Positions 37,835-45,723 of a stretch of DNA of 64,000 nucleotides are shown here, piece after piece (position 1 is the stretch's first letter; each line of letters opens with the position of its first letter). The stretch is from a bacterium. GTDB lineage: Bacteria; Hinthialibacterota; Hinthialibacteria; H5-UNCL2. The stretch is taken from positions 1 to 64,000 of the forward strand of contig JABTUV010000001.1 of the NCBI GenBank assembly GCA_015075175.1, given 5' to 3'. Made by a program: the position numbers and the translations under genes. The notes beneath the pieces are model-generated. The model was not told the DNA's origin, did not search any database, and saw nothing but the letters and a program-made list of their open reading frames with translations.

Positions 37835-40318
37835 TCAGGAGCAGACAGGCTGAAGCCTGTACTCCGTTAGGACTTCTCCGCGGCCACGCCGATGGCGCGC
37901 CTGTACTGCGCAGCCCTTCGTCGCGCAGGCCAGGTGCGGACCGTCCTTCTTGGTGTTCTTCTCCACCAGATACGGCGCGCCGCAGTCCGGGCACTTCTCC
38001 AGTACCGGCTTGTTCCAGGCTACGAAGTCGCAGTCGGGATAACGATTGCAGCCGTAGAACACTTTGCCAAATCGTGATCGCCGCTCCGCCAGCTGTCCCG
38101 TACAGCCTTGCTTCGGGCACGGCACGCCGATGCTGATGCCCTTGGTGTTCTTGCACTTGGGATAGGCCGAGCAGGCCAGGAAGCGCCCGCCCTTCCAGGT
38201 GCGCACGACCATGGGCGAACCGCACTTGTCGCAGACTTCGTCGCTCGGTTCGACGACGGCGACCGGCGCCGCATGGAACAGCCCCTCCGTCTCCTCGGCG
38301 GTGGCCGGCCGGCGGAAGCCGTCCTCGGGACACTCCAGGACGAAGCGATAGCGCTCCCAGCGCCGCACCAGCTTGTGCCCGTCTCTGGGGCAGCGCGCCT
38401 CCACCAGCTCCGGCTCCACTTTCACCGGATGCGCGATGTTCCGGGTCTCCTTGCAGTCGGGATAGCCCATGCAAGACAGAAAAAAACCGTTCTTGCCCCA
38501 CTTGACCTGTAAATGCTTGCCGCAGGAGGGGCAGACCTCGTCGGTGGGCGTCTCCAACTGCGTGACGGCGGCGTGAATCTTCTCGCGCGCCTCCTCGACC
38601 GCCTGCTTGAAGTGGCCGTGATAGAACTCGTCCAGCGTCTCCTGCCAGGCGATGCGGCCCTGCTCGACGTCGTCCAGTTCGTCCTCCATGTGGGCGGTGA
38701 ACTCGACCTGCACGGTCTCGGGAAACGCCTTGCGCAGCACCGCGTCCGTGACTTCTCCCAGATCGGTGCAACGGTAGGCCTTGTTCTCGCGGGTCACGTA
38801 TTTCTTGTCCAAGAGCGTCTTGATGATGGTGGCGTAGGTGCTGGGGCGGCCGATGTCGCGCTCCTCCAGCTCCTTGATGAGGGAGGCGTCGTTGTAGCGC
38901 GCGGGCGGGCGCGTGAAGTGCTGTTTAGGCTCGATGCCCGCGGTCGAAAGCACCTGCCCTTCCGACACTGCCGGCAGGAGGCGATCCTCGCGCTCCATCT
39001 CGTATACCCGCGTGAAACCGTCGAACTCGACTACCAATCCGTTGGCCCGCAGCTTCATGCCGTCCATGCTGAAGTCGATGGAGGTCGCCGTCTGCCGGCA
39101 CTCGGCCATCTGGGTAGCCACGAAGCGCTGCCAGATGAGCGTGTAGAGCGCCAGCTGATCCTTGGTGAGGTGTCGCTTGAGCTTGTCGGGCGTGCGCGAC
39201 ACGTCGGTGGGACGGATGGCCTCGTGCGCGTCCTGGGCGGTGGACTTGACCTTGAAGCGCCGCTCGGAGGGAGAAAGATATTTCTCGCCGTAGGCCTTCT
39301 TGACGTGGGCGCGGGCGGCGGCGATGGCCTCCTCCGCCATGCGCACCGAGTCGGTACGCATGTAGGTAATCAGGCCGACGGCCTCCTGGTCCAAGTCCAC
39401 GCCTTCATACAGCGACTGAGCGACGCGCATGGTCCGATCGCCGGAGAAGCCCAACCGCCGCGCGGCGTCCTGCTGCAGGGTGCTCGTGATATAGGGCGGC
39501 AGCGGCTGGCGGCGCTTGGGGGTGGTGGTGATTTTGTCCACCGTGGCGCGGCCGGTGGCCAGGCGGGCCGCCAGCGCGCGCGCCTCGTCCTCGGAGGCGA
39601 TGACATGATAGCCCTTCTTGCCGACCTCCTCGGCGCGGTCGGCGACCTTGCGCCCGTCCACCTCGACGAGATCGGCGACGACCGTTTCGCCGCCGTCGGT
39701 CGCCAGATGCGCCTCCAGCGACCAGTACTCCTCGGGGGTGAACTGCAGGATTTCCTCCTCGCGGTCGCGGATGAGGCGGAGGGCCACGCTCTGCACGCGC
39801 CCGGCCGACAGCCCCTGCTTGATGCGGCGCCAGAGAAGCGGGCTGATCTGATAGCCCACCAGCCGGTCCAGGATGCGCCGCGCCTGCTGGGCGTAGACTT
39901 TGTTCATGTTGATCTTGCCGGGATGTTGGATTCCGCGCAGGATGGCGTCGCGGGTGATCTCGTTGAACATGATGCGATGCACCGCGCCGCCGTTTCCCCG
40001 CGCCGCGGACGACAGCATCTCCGCCAGGTGCCAGCTGATGGCCTCGCCCTCGCGGTCGGGGTCGGTCGCCAGGAAGATGTCGCCGCATTCCCGCGCCGAC
40101 TTTTTCAGCGCCTCCACGGACTTTTTCTTGTCCGGGCTGACTTCGTAGACCGGCTCGTAGCCGCGCTCCAGGTCGACGCCCAGCTGCCGCGGCGGCAGGT
40201 CGCGCACGTGTCCGTTGCAGCTGACGACCTTGTAATCCTTGCCCAGAATGCCGTTGATGGTGTGGGCCTTGGCCTTCGACTCCACGATCACCAGCGACTT
40301 TTGCTTGCCTGCAGCCAA
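37835..40318 (-). CDS. topA: DNA topoisomerase I
   Basis: 827 residues, type IA topoisomerase that relaxes negative supercoils. TOPRIM at the start (SLVIVESKAKAHTINGILG, ATDPDREGEAISWHLAEM), active-site Tyr in LITYMRTDSVRMAEEAI, and three to four C-terminal zinc ribbons (CPSCGKHLQVKWGKNGFFLS, CDKCGSPMVVRTWKGGRFLA, CPKQGCTGQL, CPDCGAPYLVEK). Start is TTG at 40318 with GGAGGAG (40328-40322), giving MAAGKQKS. The last residues (EYRLQPVCS) are encoded by a CAGGCTGAAGCCTG dispersed repeat, so the C-terminus was extended or replaced by the repeat. Intact frame, unlike its operon partners downstream. Confidence 0.96.
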   Translation of the reverse strand: MAAGKQKSLVIVESKAKAHTINGILGKDYKVVSCNGHVRDLPPRQLGVDLERGYEPVYEVSPDKKKSVEALKKSARECGDIFLATDPDREGEAISWHLAEMLSSAARGNGGAVHRIMFNEITRDAILRGIQHPGKINMNKVYAQQARRILDRLVGYQISPLLWRRIKQGLSAGRVQSVALRLIRDREEEILQFTPEEYWSLEAHLATDGGETVVADLVEVDGRKVADRAEEVGKKGYHVIASEDEARALAARLATGRATVDKITTTPKRRQPLPPYITSTLQQDAARRLGFSGDRTMRVAQSLYEGVDLDQEAVGLITYMRTDSVRMAEEAIAAARAHVKKAYGEKYLSPSERRFKVKSTAQDAHEAIRPTDVSRTPDKLKRHLTKDQLALYTLIWQRFVATQMAECRQTATSIDFSMDGMKLRANGLVVEFDGFTRVYEMEREDRLLPAVSEGQVLSTAGIEPKQHFTRPPARYNDASLIKELEERDIGRPSTYATIIKTLLDKKYVTRENKAYRCTDLGEVTDAVLRKAFPETVQVEFTAHMEDELDDVEQGRIAWQETLDEFYHGHFKQAVEEAREKIHAAVTQLETPTDEVCPSCGKHLQVKWGKNGFFLSCMGYPDCKETRNIAHPVKVEPELVEARCPRDGHKLVRRWERYRFVLECPEDGFRRPATAEETEGLFHAAPVAVVEPSDEVCDKCGSPMVVRTWKGGRFLACSAYPKCKNTKGISIGVPCPKQGCTGQLAERRSRFGKVFYGCNRYPDCDFVAWNKPVLEKCPDCGAPYLVEKNTKKDGPHLACATKGCAVQARHRRGRGEVLTEYRLQPVCS

Positions 40319-40366
40319 AATCTCCTCCGAAAACGTATTTTTCCGTTCCGCCGTACCACGGGCGCG

Positions 40367-40416
40367 CGCAGCACCCCTCGATACGGTCTCCGACCAACTC
40401 GGGGCCGGGTGCTGCG
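40367..40416 (-). repeat. Dispersed 50-bp element with perfect 10-bp terminal inverted repeats
   Basis: CGCAGCACCC (40367-40376) and GGGTGCTGCG (40407-40416) bound a centre with TCGATACGGTCTCCGACC. Inverted copy of the element at 4601-4650. Size and ends suit a tiny non-autonomous (MITE-like) unit. Lies upstream of topA. Confidence 0.75.
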
Positions 40417-40438
40417 CAACTGCAACCTCAGGCCTGCT

Positions 40439-40749
40439 TCACCAGTCCTTTTGGACGGGAAAGGCGAAACCCGCGTACAACACGATGGTGATGAGCATCA
40501 AGCCCGCCGCCAACGGCAACTCGTTGCCGCCGCGCAAGCGCTGCCCGTTCTCAATAATATTGAAGGCGTCCTTCAACCAGAACCATCGGTTCAGAATCAA
40601 CGGGAACATGATCAGGTGGAAAATGGTCGACCAGTCGCCATCTTGTAACAGAAGAAGATCCACGAGATCGCTCCCAACGCATACCACCAATGGTGCCCCT
40701 GCTCCCAGTAGTAGCCGGTGGCGCGAAAGAAGTTGTCAAAGCCCCACAT
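40439..40749 (-). CDS. Small membrane protein, frameshifted
   Basis: About 103 residues if one base lost near 40650 is restored. It begins MWGFDNFFRATGYYWEQGHH and continues WWYALGAISWIFF, LLQDGDWSTIFHLIMFPLIL, ending LITIVLYAGFAFPVQKDW. Two to three hydrophobic segments rich in Trp; no family recognised. Its ATG lies inside the end of the extended rluB frame (14-nt overlap), so it would follow rluB in the scpA-scpB-rluB operon. The change of frame without a stop in the joined reading supports sequence error. Confidence 0.6.
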
Positions 40750-41539
40750 GATCGAACCTCCCCGGGATCGGTTGCGGGGGATGTATGGCCACTTCTCGGT
40801 AGAGCCGACGGAGCAGGGGAGGCGAGAGCGGCTCGATCATCCCCGGTAAAAGCCCGCCCAACGATACCGGACCGTAATCGGTCCGGAGCAAGTCCACCAC
40901 TTCGTAACCGGCGGCGGCGCAAAGTCGACGAATCTCGCGCTTGCGGCCCTAACAGATGACGATGCGGACGACGGTCGTAGCCGGTTCGTGCCGGAGGACC
41001 TCGACCGCCTCGGGGCGGGCGCGGCGCCCGTCGATTTCGACTCCCGCCGTCAAGATGGGCAGCAGCCCGGCGTGGAGAGGGCCGGCCAGCGTCGCTTCGT
41101 AAACCCGTCGCACCGCGTAACGCGGATGGGTCAGCCGATGGGTCAGCTCGCCATCGTTGGATAGGAGCAAAAGCCCCCGGCTGTCCCGGTCCAGGCGTCC
41201 CACCGGCCGCAGTCCCAACCGGTCGCCCTCCGACCCCCACAGGTCGCGGAGGGTACGGCGGGCGTGTCGATCCTCCAACGTGCAGGTAACGCCGACCGGC
41301 TTGTGGAGCTTCCAAACACCGACCGGGGGTGGACTGGGAAGCGGCCGGCCGTCGACCCGGATGTCGTGGCCCGCGGCGTCCAGGCAAAGACCCTGTCGGC
41401 GCACGATCTCGCCGTCGACGGAGACGCGCCCGGCGGCGATCCACGCTTCGGCCTTGCGGCGCGAAGTCAAACCCGCCTCGGCCAGAATGACCTGCAGGCG
41501 CCTCGGGCGGGATTCAATCTTCGCTGCGGGCGCGTCCAT
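40736..41539 (-). CDS. rluB: RluB-type 23S rRNA pseudouridine synthase with an in-frame TAG
   Basis: Start ATG 41539 (MDAPAAKIESRPRRL). N-terminal S4 RNA-binding domain (LQVILAEAGLTSRRKAEAWI), then the catalytic domain with the Asp in RPVGRLDRDSRGLLLLSNDG. A TAG at 40951-40949 interrupts the frame after VVRIVIC. The same frame continues at once with GRKREIRRLCAAAGYEVVDL and YGPVSLGGLLPGMIEPLSP to a TGA at 40736. The family normally has an acidic or polar residue at the TAG position before GR/K-N/K-R, so a single change from GAG or CAG would explain it. Last gene after scpA-scpB, a well-known order. Confidence 0.85.
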
Positions 41540-42149
41540 CCTCTTCTTCCCCTTCCAGCACGCCCTCTTCACGCTCCTCGTCGGACGAAAACAGTTCGCC
41601 CTCCTCCGCATCCGAGAGTGCCCGCGCCAATTCATCAATTTTCGGCAAATCCAGCAAGCTGTTCAAGCCGAAATACTCCAGGAACTGCCGGGTCGTCCGG
41701 TACAGGAACGGCCGGCCAGGCACGTCCTTGCGCCCGGCGATCTTAATCATCCTCTTTTCCAAGAGATTATGCAACACGCCTTCGGAGCTGACCCCCCGGA
41801 TGGCCTCGATTTCGGCGCGCGAGATGGGCTGCCGATAGGCGACGATGGCCAGCGTCTCCAAGGCTGCGCCGGAGATGGCCGCCTTCTTGCGCTTGTCGAT
41901 CATACGCCGAACGAATTCGCCATTTTGTGGTTTTGTATAGAATTGATAGCCCCCTGCGACTTCAACCAGCGAGACTCCCCTCCCGGGCTGGGTGCAGTCC
42001 TGCAAGAGCTCGGCGAGCGCCGCCGCCACATCCTCACGGGACACGCGGTCGCCGAAGAGCTCGGTCAACCGTGCCAAGGGGAGGGGATCGTCGGAGACGA
42101 ACAGCACCGCCTCCAGGGCGCTCTTGATCGGGTCCAGATTTTCGCTCAT
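41514..42149 (-). CDS. scpB: Segregation and condensation protein B
   Basis: 211 residues. Kleisin-associated winged-helix protein of the SMC-ScpAB condensin. Typical segments SALEAVLFVSDDPLPLARLT, LETLAIVAYRQPISRAEIEA and IRGVSSEGVLHNLLEKRMIK are present. The C-terminus is an acidic tail (EEREEGVLEGEEEDGRARSE). Start ATG 42149 overlaps the scpA stop (ATGA) and its own 3' end overlaps rluB. Acts with SMC (not in the window) in chromosome compaction. Confidence 0.94.
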   Translation of the reverse strand: MSENLDPIKSALEAVLFVSDDPLPLARLTELFGDRVSREDVAAALAELLQDCTQPGRGVSLVEVAGGYQFYTKPQNGEFVRRMIDKRKKAAISGAALETLAIVAYRQPISRAEIEAIRGVSSEGVLHNLLEKRMIKIAGRKDVPGRPFLYRTTRQFLEYFGLNSLLDLPKIDELARALSDAEEGELFSSDEEREEGVLEGEEEDGRARSED

Positions 42150-43045
42150 GACTCCAGTTCCGTTTCCGCGTCCAGGCCGCCGTTCCAACGCAAGAGTCGC
42201 TCCAGGCGCACCAGCCGAATCTCTCCGCCCGCCGCCGGCTGCCGCGCCGAGACCAGCCGCAGCCGCATCATCTCCAGGATGGCCAGAAAAGTCACGATGA
42301 TCTCCAATTTGCTTCTCAGTCGCGCCAGGTATTCCGAGAGCACGAGGTGGCTTTGCCGCAAGAGGAACAGCCGCAGCTCCTCGATTTTCTCATCCACGGT
42401 GTAATCCTCATCCTCGATGACGGGAATCTCCAAGCCGGGGCCGGGGCCGAGGTCCGCCATCACCTTCTTGAAGGCGTTGTAGAGCGCGTAGATGTCGACT
42501 TCGATGTACTCGACTTCCTCCTCGCGCAGTTCGGCGAGTTCACGGGGCGGCTTTTCGCGCGCGTAGAGGTCGGCCATGTCGGCCTCCTTGGTGCGCAGGA
42601 TGCCGGCGACCTCCTTGAAGACCTGGTACTCCTTCAGGCGCTCCAGGGCGACGCCCGGGTCCACTTCCTCTTCGCCTTCGTCTTCCGTCGGGGACGGCAG
42701 GAGGGCGCGGCTCTTCATGCGCACGAGCGTACCCGCCACGACCAGGAACTCGCCCGCCACGTCCAGGTCCAGTTTCTGCATGGCTGCGATGATGGCGCAG
42801 AACTGGTCGGCGATGGACGCGATGGACACCTTGAAGATGTCCAGCGAATTTTTGCGCACGAGAAAGAGGAGGAGATCCAAGGGGCCCTCGAACTCGTCCA
42901 GCCTGATGGTATAGGGCGACAGGGCGCTCTTGGGACGCTCCTCCTCGGACGGCGGCGCCGGCGGCCCGCCGGCGGCGCGCGCCACCTCCGCCAGCGACGG
43001 GTCGGCCGGCAGGTCGTTGAACGTGTTCGACTCAGGCTCGTTCAT
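42146..43045 (-). CDS. scpA: Segregation and condensation protein A
   Basis: 299 residues, kleisin subunit bridging the SMC dimer. N-terminal helical region YTIRLDEFEGPLDLLLFLVR and NSLDIFKVSIASIADQF are diagnostic, as is the C-terminal winged helix KLEIIVTFLAILEMMRLRLV. An extra ~40-residue polar extension precedes the conserved start. AAGGGAAG lies just before the ATG. First gene of scpA-scpB-rluB. Confidence 0.95.
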   Translation of the reverse strand: MNEPESNTFNDLPADPSLAEVARAAGGPPAPPSEEERPKSALSPYTIRLDEFEGPLDLLLFLVRKNSLDIFKVSIASIADQFCAIIAAMQKLDLDVAGEFLVVAGTLVRMKSRALLPSPTEDEGEEEVDPGVALERLKEYQVFKEVAGILRTKEADMADLYAREKPPRELAELREEEVEYIEVDIYALYNAFKKVMADLGPGPGLEIPVIEDEDYTVDEKIEELRLFLLRQSHLVLSEYLARLRSKLEIIVTFLAILEMMRLRLVSARQPAAGGEIRLVRLERLLRWNGGLDAETELES

Positions 43046-43067
43046 CTTCCCTTGTTGGCGACTCTCG

Positions 43068-43113
43068 GAGTACAGGCTTCAGCCTGCAGAAGCAAACTAA
43101 AGTTTGTACTCCG
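43068..43113 (+). repeat. Composite GGAGTAC hairpin pair
   Basis: GGAGTACAGGCTTCAGCCTG (43068-43087), a short linker, then CAAACTAAAGTTTGTACTCC (43093-43112) make head-to-head copies of two stem variants, the whole being a large palindrome. Sits between scpA and guaA. Confidence 0.85.
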
Positions 43114-43122
43114 CGTCGCTCC

Positions 43123-44730
43123 TCACTCCCACTCGATCGTGCTGGGCGGTTTGCTCGAAATATCGTACACGACCCGGTTGATCTCGCGCACCTCATTAAT
43201 GATGCGGTTCGAGATGGCCCGCAGCACCGGCCGCGGCATGTCGAACCAGTCGGCGGTCATGAAATCCACCGTCTCGACCGCGCGCACCGCGCACACGCGC
43301 TCGTAGCTGCGGCTGTCGCCCATCACGCCCACCGACTTGACGGGCAGGAGCACGGCGAAGGCTTGGCCGATCCGGTCGTAGAGGCCCGCTTTGCGAATCT
43401 CCTCGATCACGATGGCGTCGGCGCGGCGCAGGATCTCCAGGTCCTTGCGCGTGCAGGCGCCGATGAGTCGCACCGCCAGACCGGGGCCGGGGAAGGGATG
43501 GCGTCCCACCAGCGCTGCGTCGATGCCCAGCTCATGGCCGAGCGCGCGGATCTCGTCCTTGAAGAGCTCGCGGAACGGCTCGATCAGCTTGAGATTGAGC
43601 GTCTGTTTCAGCATCCCGCCCACGTTGTGGTGGGACTTGATGGTCGCGGACGGCCCCTTGACCGAGCGGCTCTCGATCACGTCGGGATAGATGGTCCCCT
43701 GCATCAACCAGTCGATCTTGCCGTGTTCGGACAACCGCGCCGCCTCGTCGCGGAAGACTTCGCAGAACACGCGCCCGATGATCTTGCGCTTGCGCTCGGG
43801 CGACTTCACGCCCGAAAGGGCGGAGAGAAAGCGATCGGTCGCGTCCACGTAAACCAGCGGGACGCGAAGAATCTCGGCGAAGCGGGCCTGCACCTCGTCC
43901 GCTTCGCCCGCGCGCAGGAGGCCGTTGTTGACAAAGACGGGGACCGCCCGCTCGCCGATGGCGTGGTGCAGCAACATCGCGCCCACGGTGCTGTCTACGC
44001 CGCCGGAAACCGCACAGAGCACGCGACCGGAAGGGCCGACGGTTTTGCGGATCGCCTCCGTCTGGCGCGCCAGGAAGTTCTGCATGGTCCAATCGCGCCC
44101 GCAGCCGCAGACCTTATGGACGAAGTTGGAGAGCATTTCCGCCCCGCGCGGGGTATGGACCACTTCGGGATGGAACTGGATGCCTGCCAGTCGAGGCTCG
44201 GACGCGTTCGGTTTCGCCGTCTGTATACTCCCCGCGGCAAATCCTGCCGTAGCGATTGCAGCGTAGGGGGCGTTGGCTGTGTAGGCCACCCTTTTGAATC
44301 CTGGGGGCAATTCCGTTATTGCGTCGCCGTGGCTCATCCAGACGTCGGCGGATCCATCGAAACCTTCAAACAGCGCGACCGGTTCGTCTACGGACAGTCG
44401 GGCATGGCCATACTCGCGTTTCGAACTTCCTTTGACCTTGCCTCCGAGTTGGTGCGCCATCACCTGCTGGCCGTAGCAGATGCCCAGAATCGGGATGCCC
44501 AACTCGTAGATGCCGGCATCCGGCAAGGGGGCGTCAGGCTCGTAAACACTGGCAGGTCCGCCGGAGAGGATGATCCCCCTGGGCTTCCAACGCCTGATCT
44601 TGTTGAGGCTAATGTTGTACGGATGCAGTTCGCAGTAGACCTGCGACTCGCGCACGCGCCGGGCGATCAATTGGTTGTACTGGGACCCGAAGTCCAGGAT
44701 GAGAATCCAGTCGCGCTTGGGCCGACCCAC
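43123..44730 (-). CDS. guaA: GMP synthase (glutamine-hydrolysing)
   Basis: 535 residues. N-terminal class I glutamine amidotransferase (ILILDFGSQYNQLIARRVRE, nucleophile Cys in LGICYGQQVMAHQLGG, catalytic His in IQFHPEVVHT), then the ATP pyrophosphatase domain (PP-loop CAVSGGVDSTVGAMLL) and dimerisation domain (HPFPGPGLAVRLIG). It converts XMP to GMP. GTG at 44730 is chosen because a G-rich Shine-Dalgarno precedes it, and the family starts close to the DFGSQ motif; an ATG at 44778 would add 16 residues. About 18 extra residues (TAGFAAGSIQTAKPNASEPR) lie before the catalytic His compared with the usual family length. Confidence 0.95.
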   Translation of the reverse strand: MGRPKRDWILILDFGSQYNQLIARRVRESQVYCELHPYNISLNKIRRWKPRGIILSGGPASVYEPDAPLPDAGIYELGIPILGICYGQQVMAHQLGGKVKGSSKREYGHARLSVDEPVALFEGFDGSADVWMSHGDAITELPPGFKRVAYTANAPYAAIATAGFAAGSIQTAKPNASEPRLAGIQFHPEVVHTPRGAEMLSNFVHKVCGCGRDWTMQNFLARQTEAIRKTVGPSGRVLCAVSGGVDSTVGAMLLHHAIGERAVPVFVNNGLLRAGEADEVQARFAEILRVPLVYVDATDRFLSALSGVKSPERKRKIIGRVFCEVFRDEAARLSEHGKIDWLMQGTIYPDVIESRSVKGPSATIKSHHNVGGMLKQTLNLKLIEPFRELFKDEIRALGHELGIDAALVGRHPFPGPGLAVRLIGACTRKDLEILRRADAIVIEEIRKAGLYDRIGQAFAVLLPVKSVGVMGDSRSYERVCAVRAVETVDFMTADWFDMPRPVLRAISNRIINEVREINRVVYDISSKPPSTIEWE

Positions 44731-44876
44731 CCGGCTACCCCCCTTCCGGCGGTTGCGTGAAAGCGAAAGAGGATACAACCGGACGGGAGCCTGTCAAGCG
44801 GGAAGGCGGGAAGCGGCTCAGGATGGGGAGATTCCGATCAGGTTTTCCATGCGTTCATGTTACCCTGCCGACGATC

Positions 44877-45668
44877 ATGCATGAGAGACTTCACGGCAGG
44901 AAAGCGTGCGCGGCGGTGGCGCCGGCGGTAGGGATCATGCTCTGCGCCCTGGCGGCTTGTAACGCCGGTTCCGCCCCGCCGCACTCCACCGCTTCGGAGA
45001 AAGCCATGTCCCACGTTTCCGACCCAGCGCAGAAAAACTGGAAGGATACCGACCTGGTCCCTCTCGCCGAGGTCGATCCCACGCTCGTGATCGACCTGCC
45101 CCTCAGCCGCGCGGAGAATCCGTGGGGATTTGTCTTCTACCGCGAGAATCAGGCTTATCTGCGCTACGGCACGGCCCGAAAGCTGGCCGCGGCGCAGAAG
45201 GACTTCGCCGAACGGGGACTGCGCCTGAAAATCTGGGACGCCTACCGCCCCTTCGCCGTGCAGGTCAAGATGTTCCTGGCGGTCGGCGGCAACGGCGACT
45301 GGGTCAGCGATCCGTGGAAGGCCTCGGGCAAGAAGACGCACGTGCGCGGCGTCGCCATCGACTGCACGCTCATCGACCAAGATGGGAACGAGCTGTCCAT
45401 GCCGACGCCCTATCTCGACTTCCAGCACGGCGCGGAGAAGATGAAGCACGGCTACATGAAACTCCCGCAGGAAGTTCTGGCCCATCGCAAACTCCTGCGC
45501 GAGACGATGGAGAAGCATGGGTTGGAAGCTTATCCCGGAGAGTGGTGGCATTATCAGGACAAGAACTGGGAGCGCTATCCGGTCGTGGCCATGAAGGACC
45601 AGCCCGAATTGCACCGGCGGATGCTCGTGCCCGAGCTGCTGTCGGAGGAGTTCGACGAAGAGCGGTAG
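44877..45668 (+). CDS. ddpX: D-alanyl-D-alanine dipeptidase, lipoprotein (VanX/DdpX family)
   Basis: 263 residues. The ATG at 44877 gives a lipoprotein signal peptide with lipobox LAAC; longer starts would bury it. The zinc dipeptidase motifs are complete: THVRGVAIDCTLID (SxHxxGxAxD type, His and Asp ligands) and EWWHYQD (Glu base and His ligand). KIWDAYRPFAVQVKM carries the conserved Arg. It hydrolyses D-Ala-D-Ala; chromosomal DdpX-type enzymes recycle wall dipeptide. No vanHA partners, so a resistance role is not implied. Divergent from guaA. Confidence 0.92.
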   Translation: MHERLHGRKACAAVAPAVGIMLCALAACNAGSAPPHSTASEKAMSHVSDPAQKNWKDTDLVPLAEVDPTLVIDLPLSRAENPWGFVFYRENQAYLRYGTARKLAAAQKDFAERGLRLKIWDAYRPFAVQVKMFLAVGGNGDWVSDPWKASGKKTHVRGVAIDCTLIDQDGNELSMPTPYLDFQHGAEKMKHGYMKLPQEVLAHRKLLRETMEKHGLEAYPGEWWHYQDKNWERYPVVAMKDQPELHRRMLVPELLSEEFDEER

Positions 45669-45689
45669 GAGCAGCGCAGCGTACCGGAC

Positions 45690-45707
45690 GCGGCAGCAAG
45701 CTGCCGC
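45690..45707 (-). repeat. GCGGCAGC hairpin repeat, reverse orientation
   Basis: GCGGCAGCAAGCTGCCGC followed by ACTCC, that is the GGAGT leader on the minus strand. Between convergent genes. Confidence 0.85.
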
Positions 45708-45723
45708 ACTCCCTAGGGCGCGC

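Noticed and set aside
38513-40648. 711-codon open frame antisense to topA
   Set aside because: High-GC shadow of a well-conserved gene on the other strand; composition typical of antisense frames.
40949-40951. Stop-codon reassignment of TAG
   Set aside because: Other genes end in TAG normally (hslU at 34723), so TAG is used as a stop.
44877-45668. Vancomycin resistance (vanX)
   Set aside because: vanH, vanA and vanRS are absent; a lipoprotein DdpX-type housekeeping role fits.
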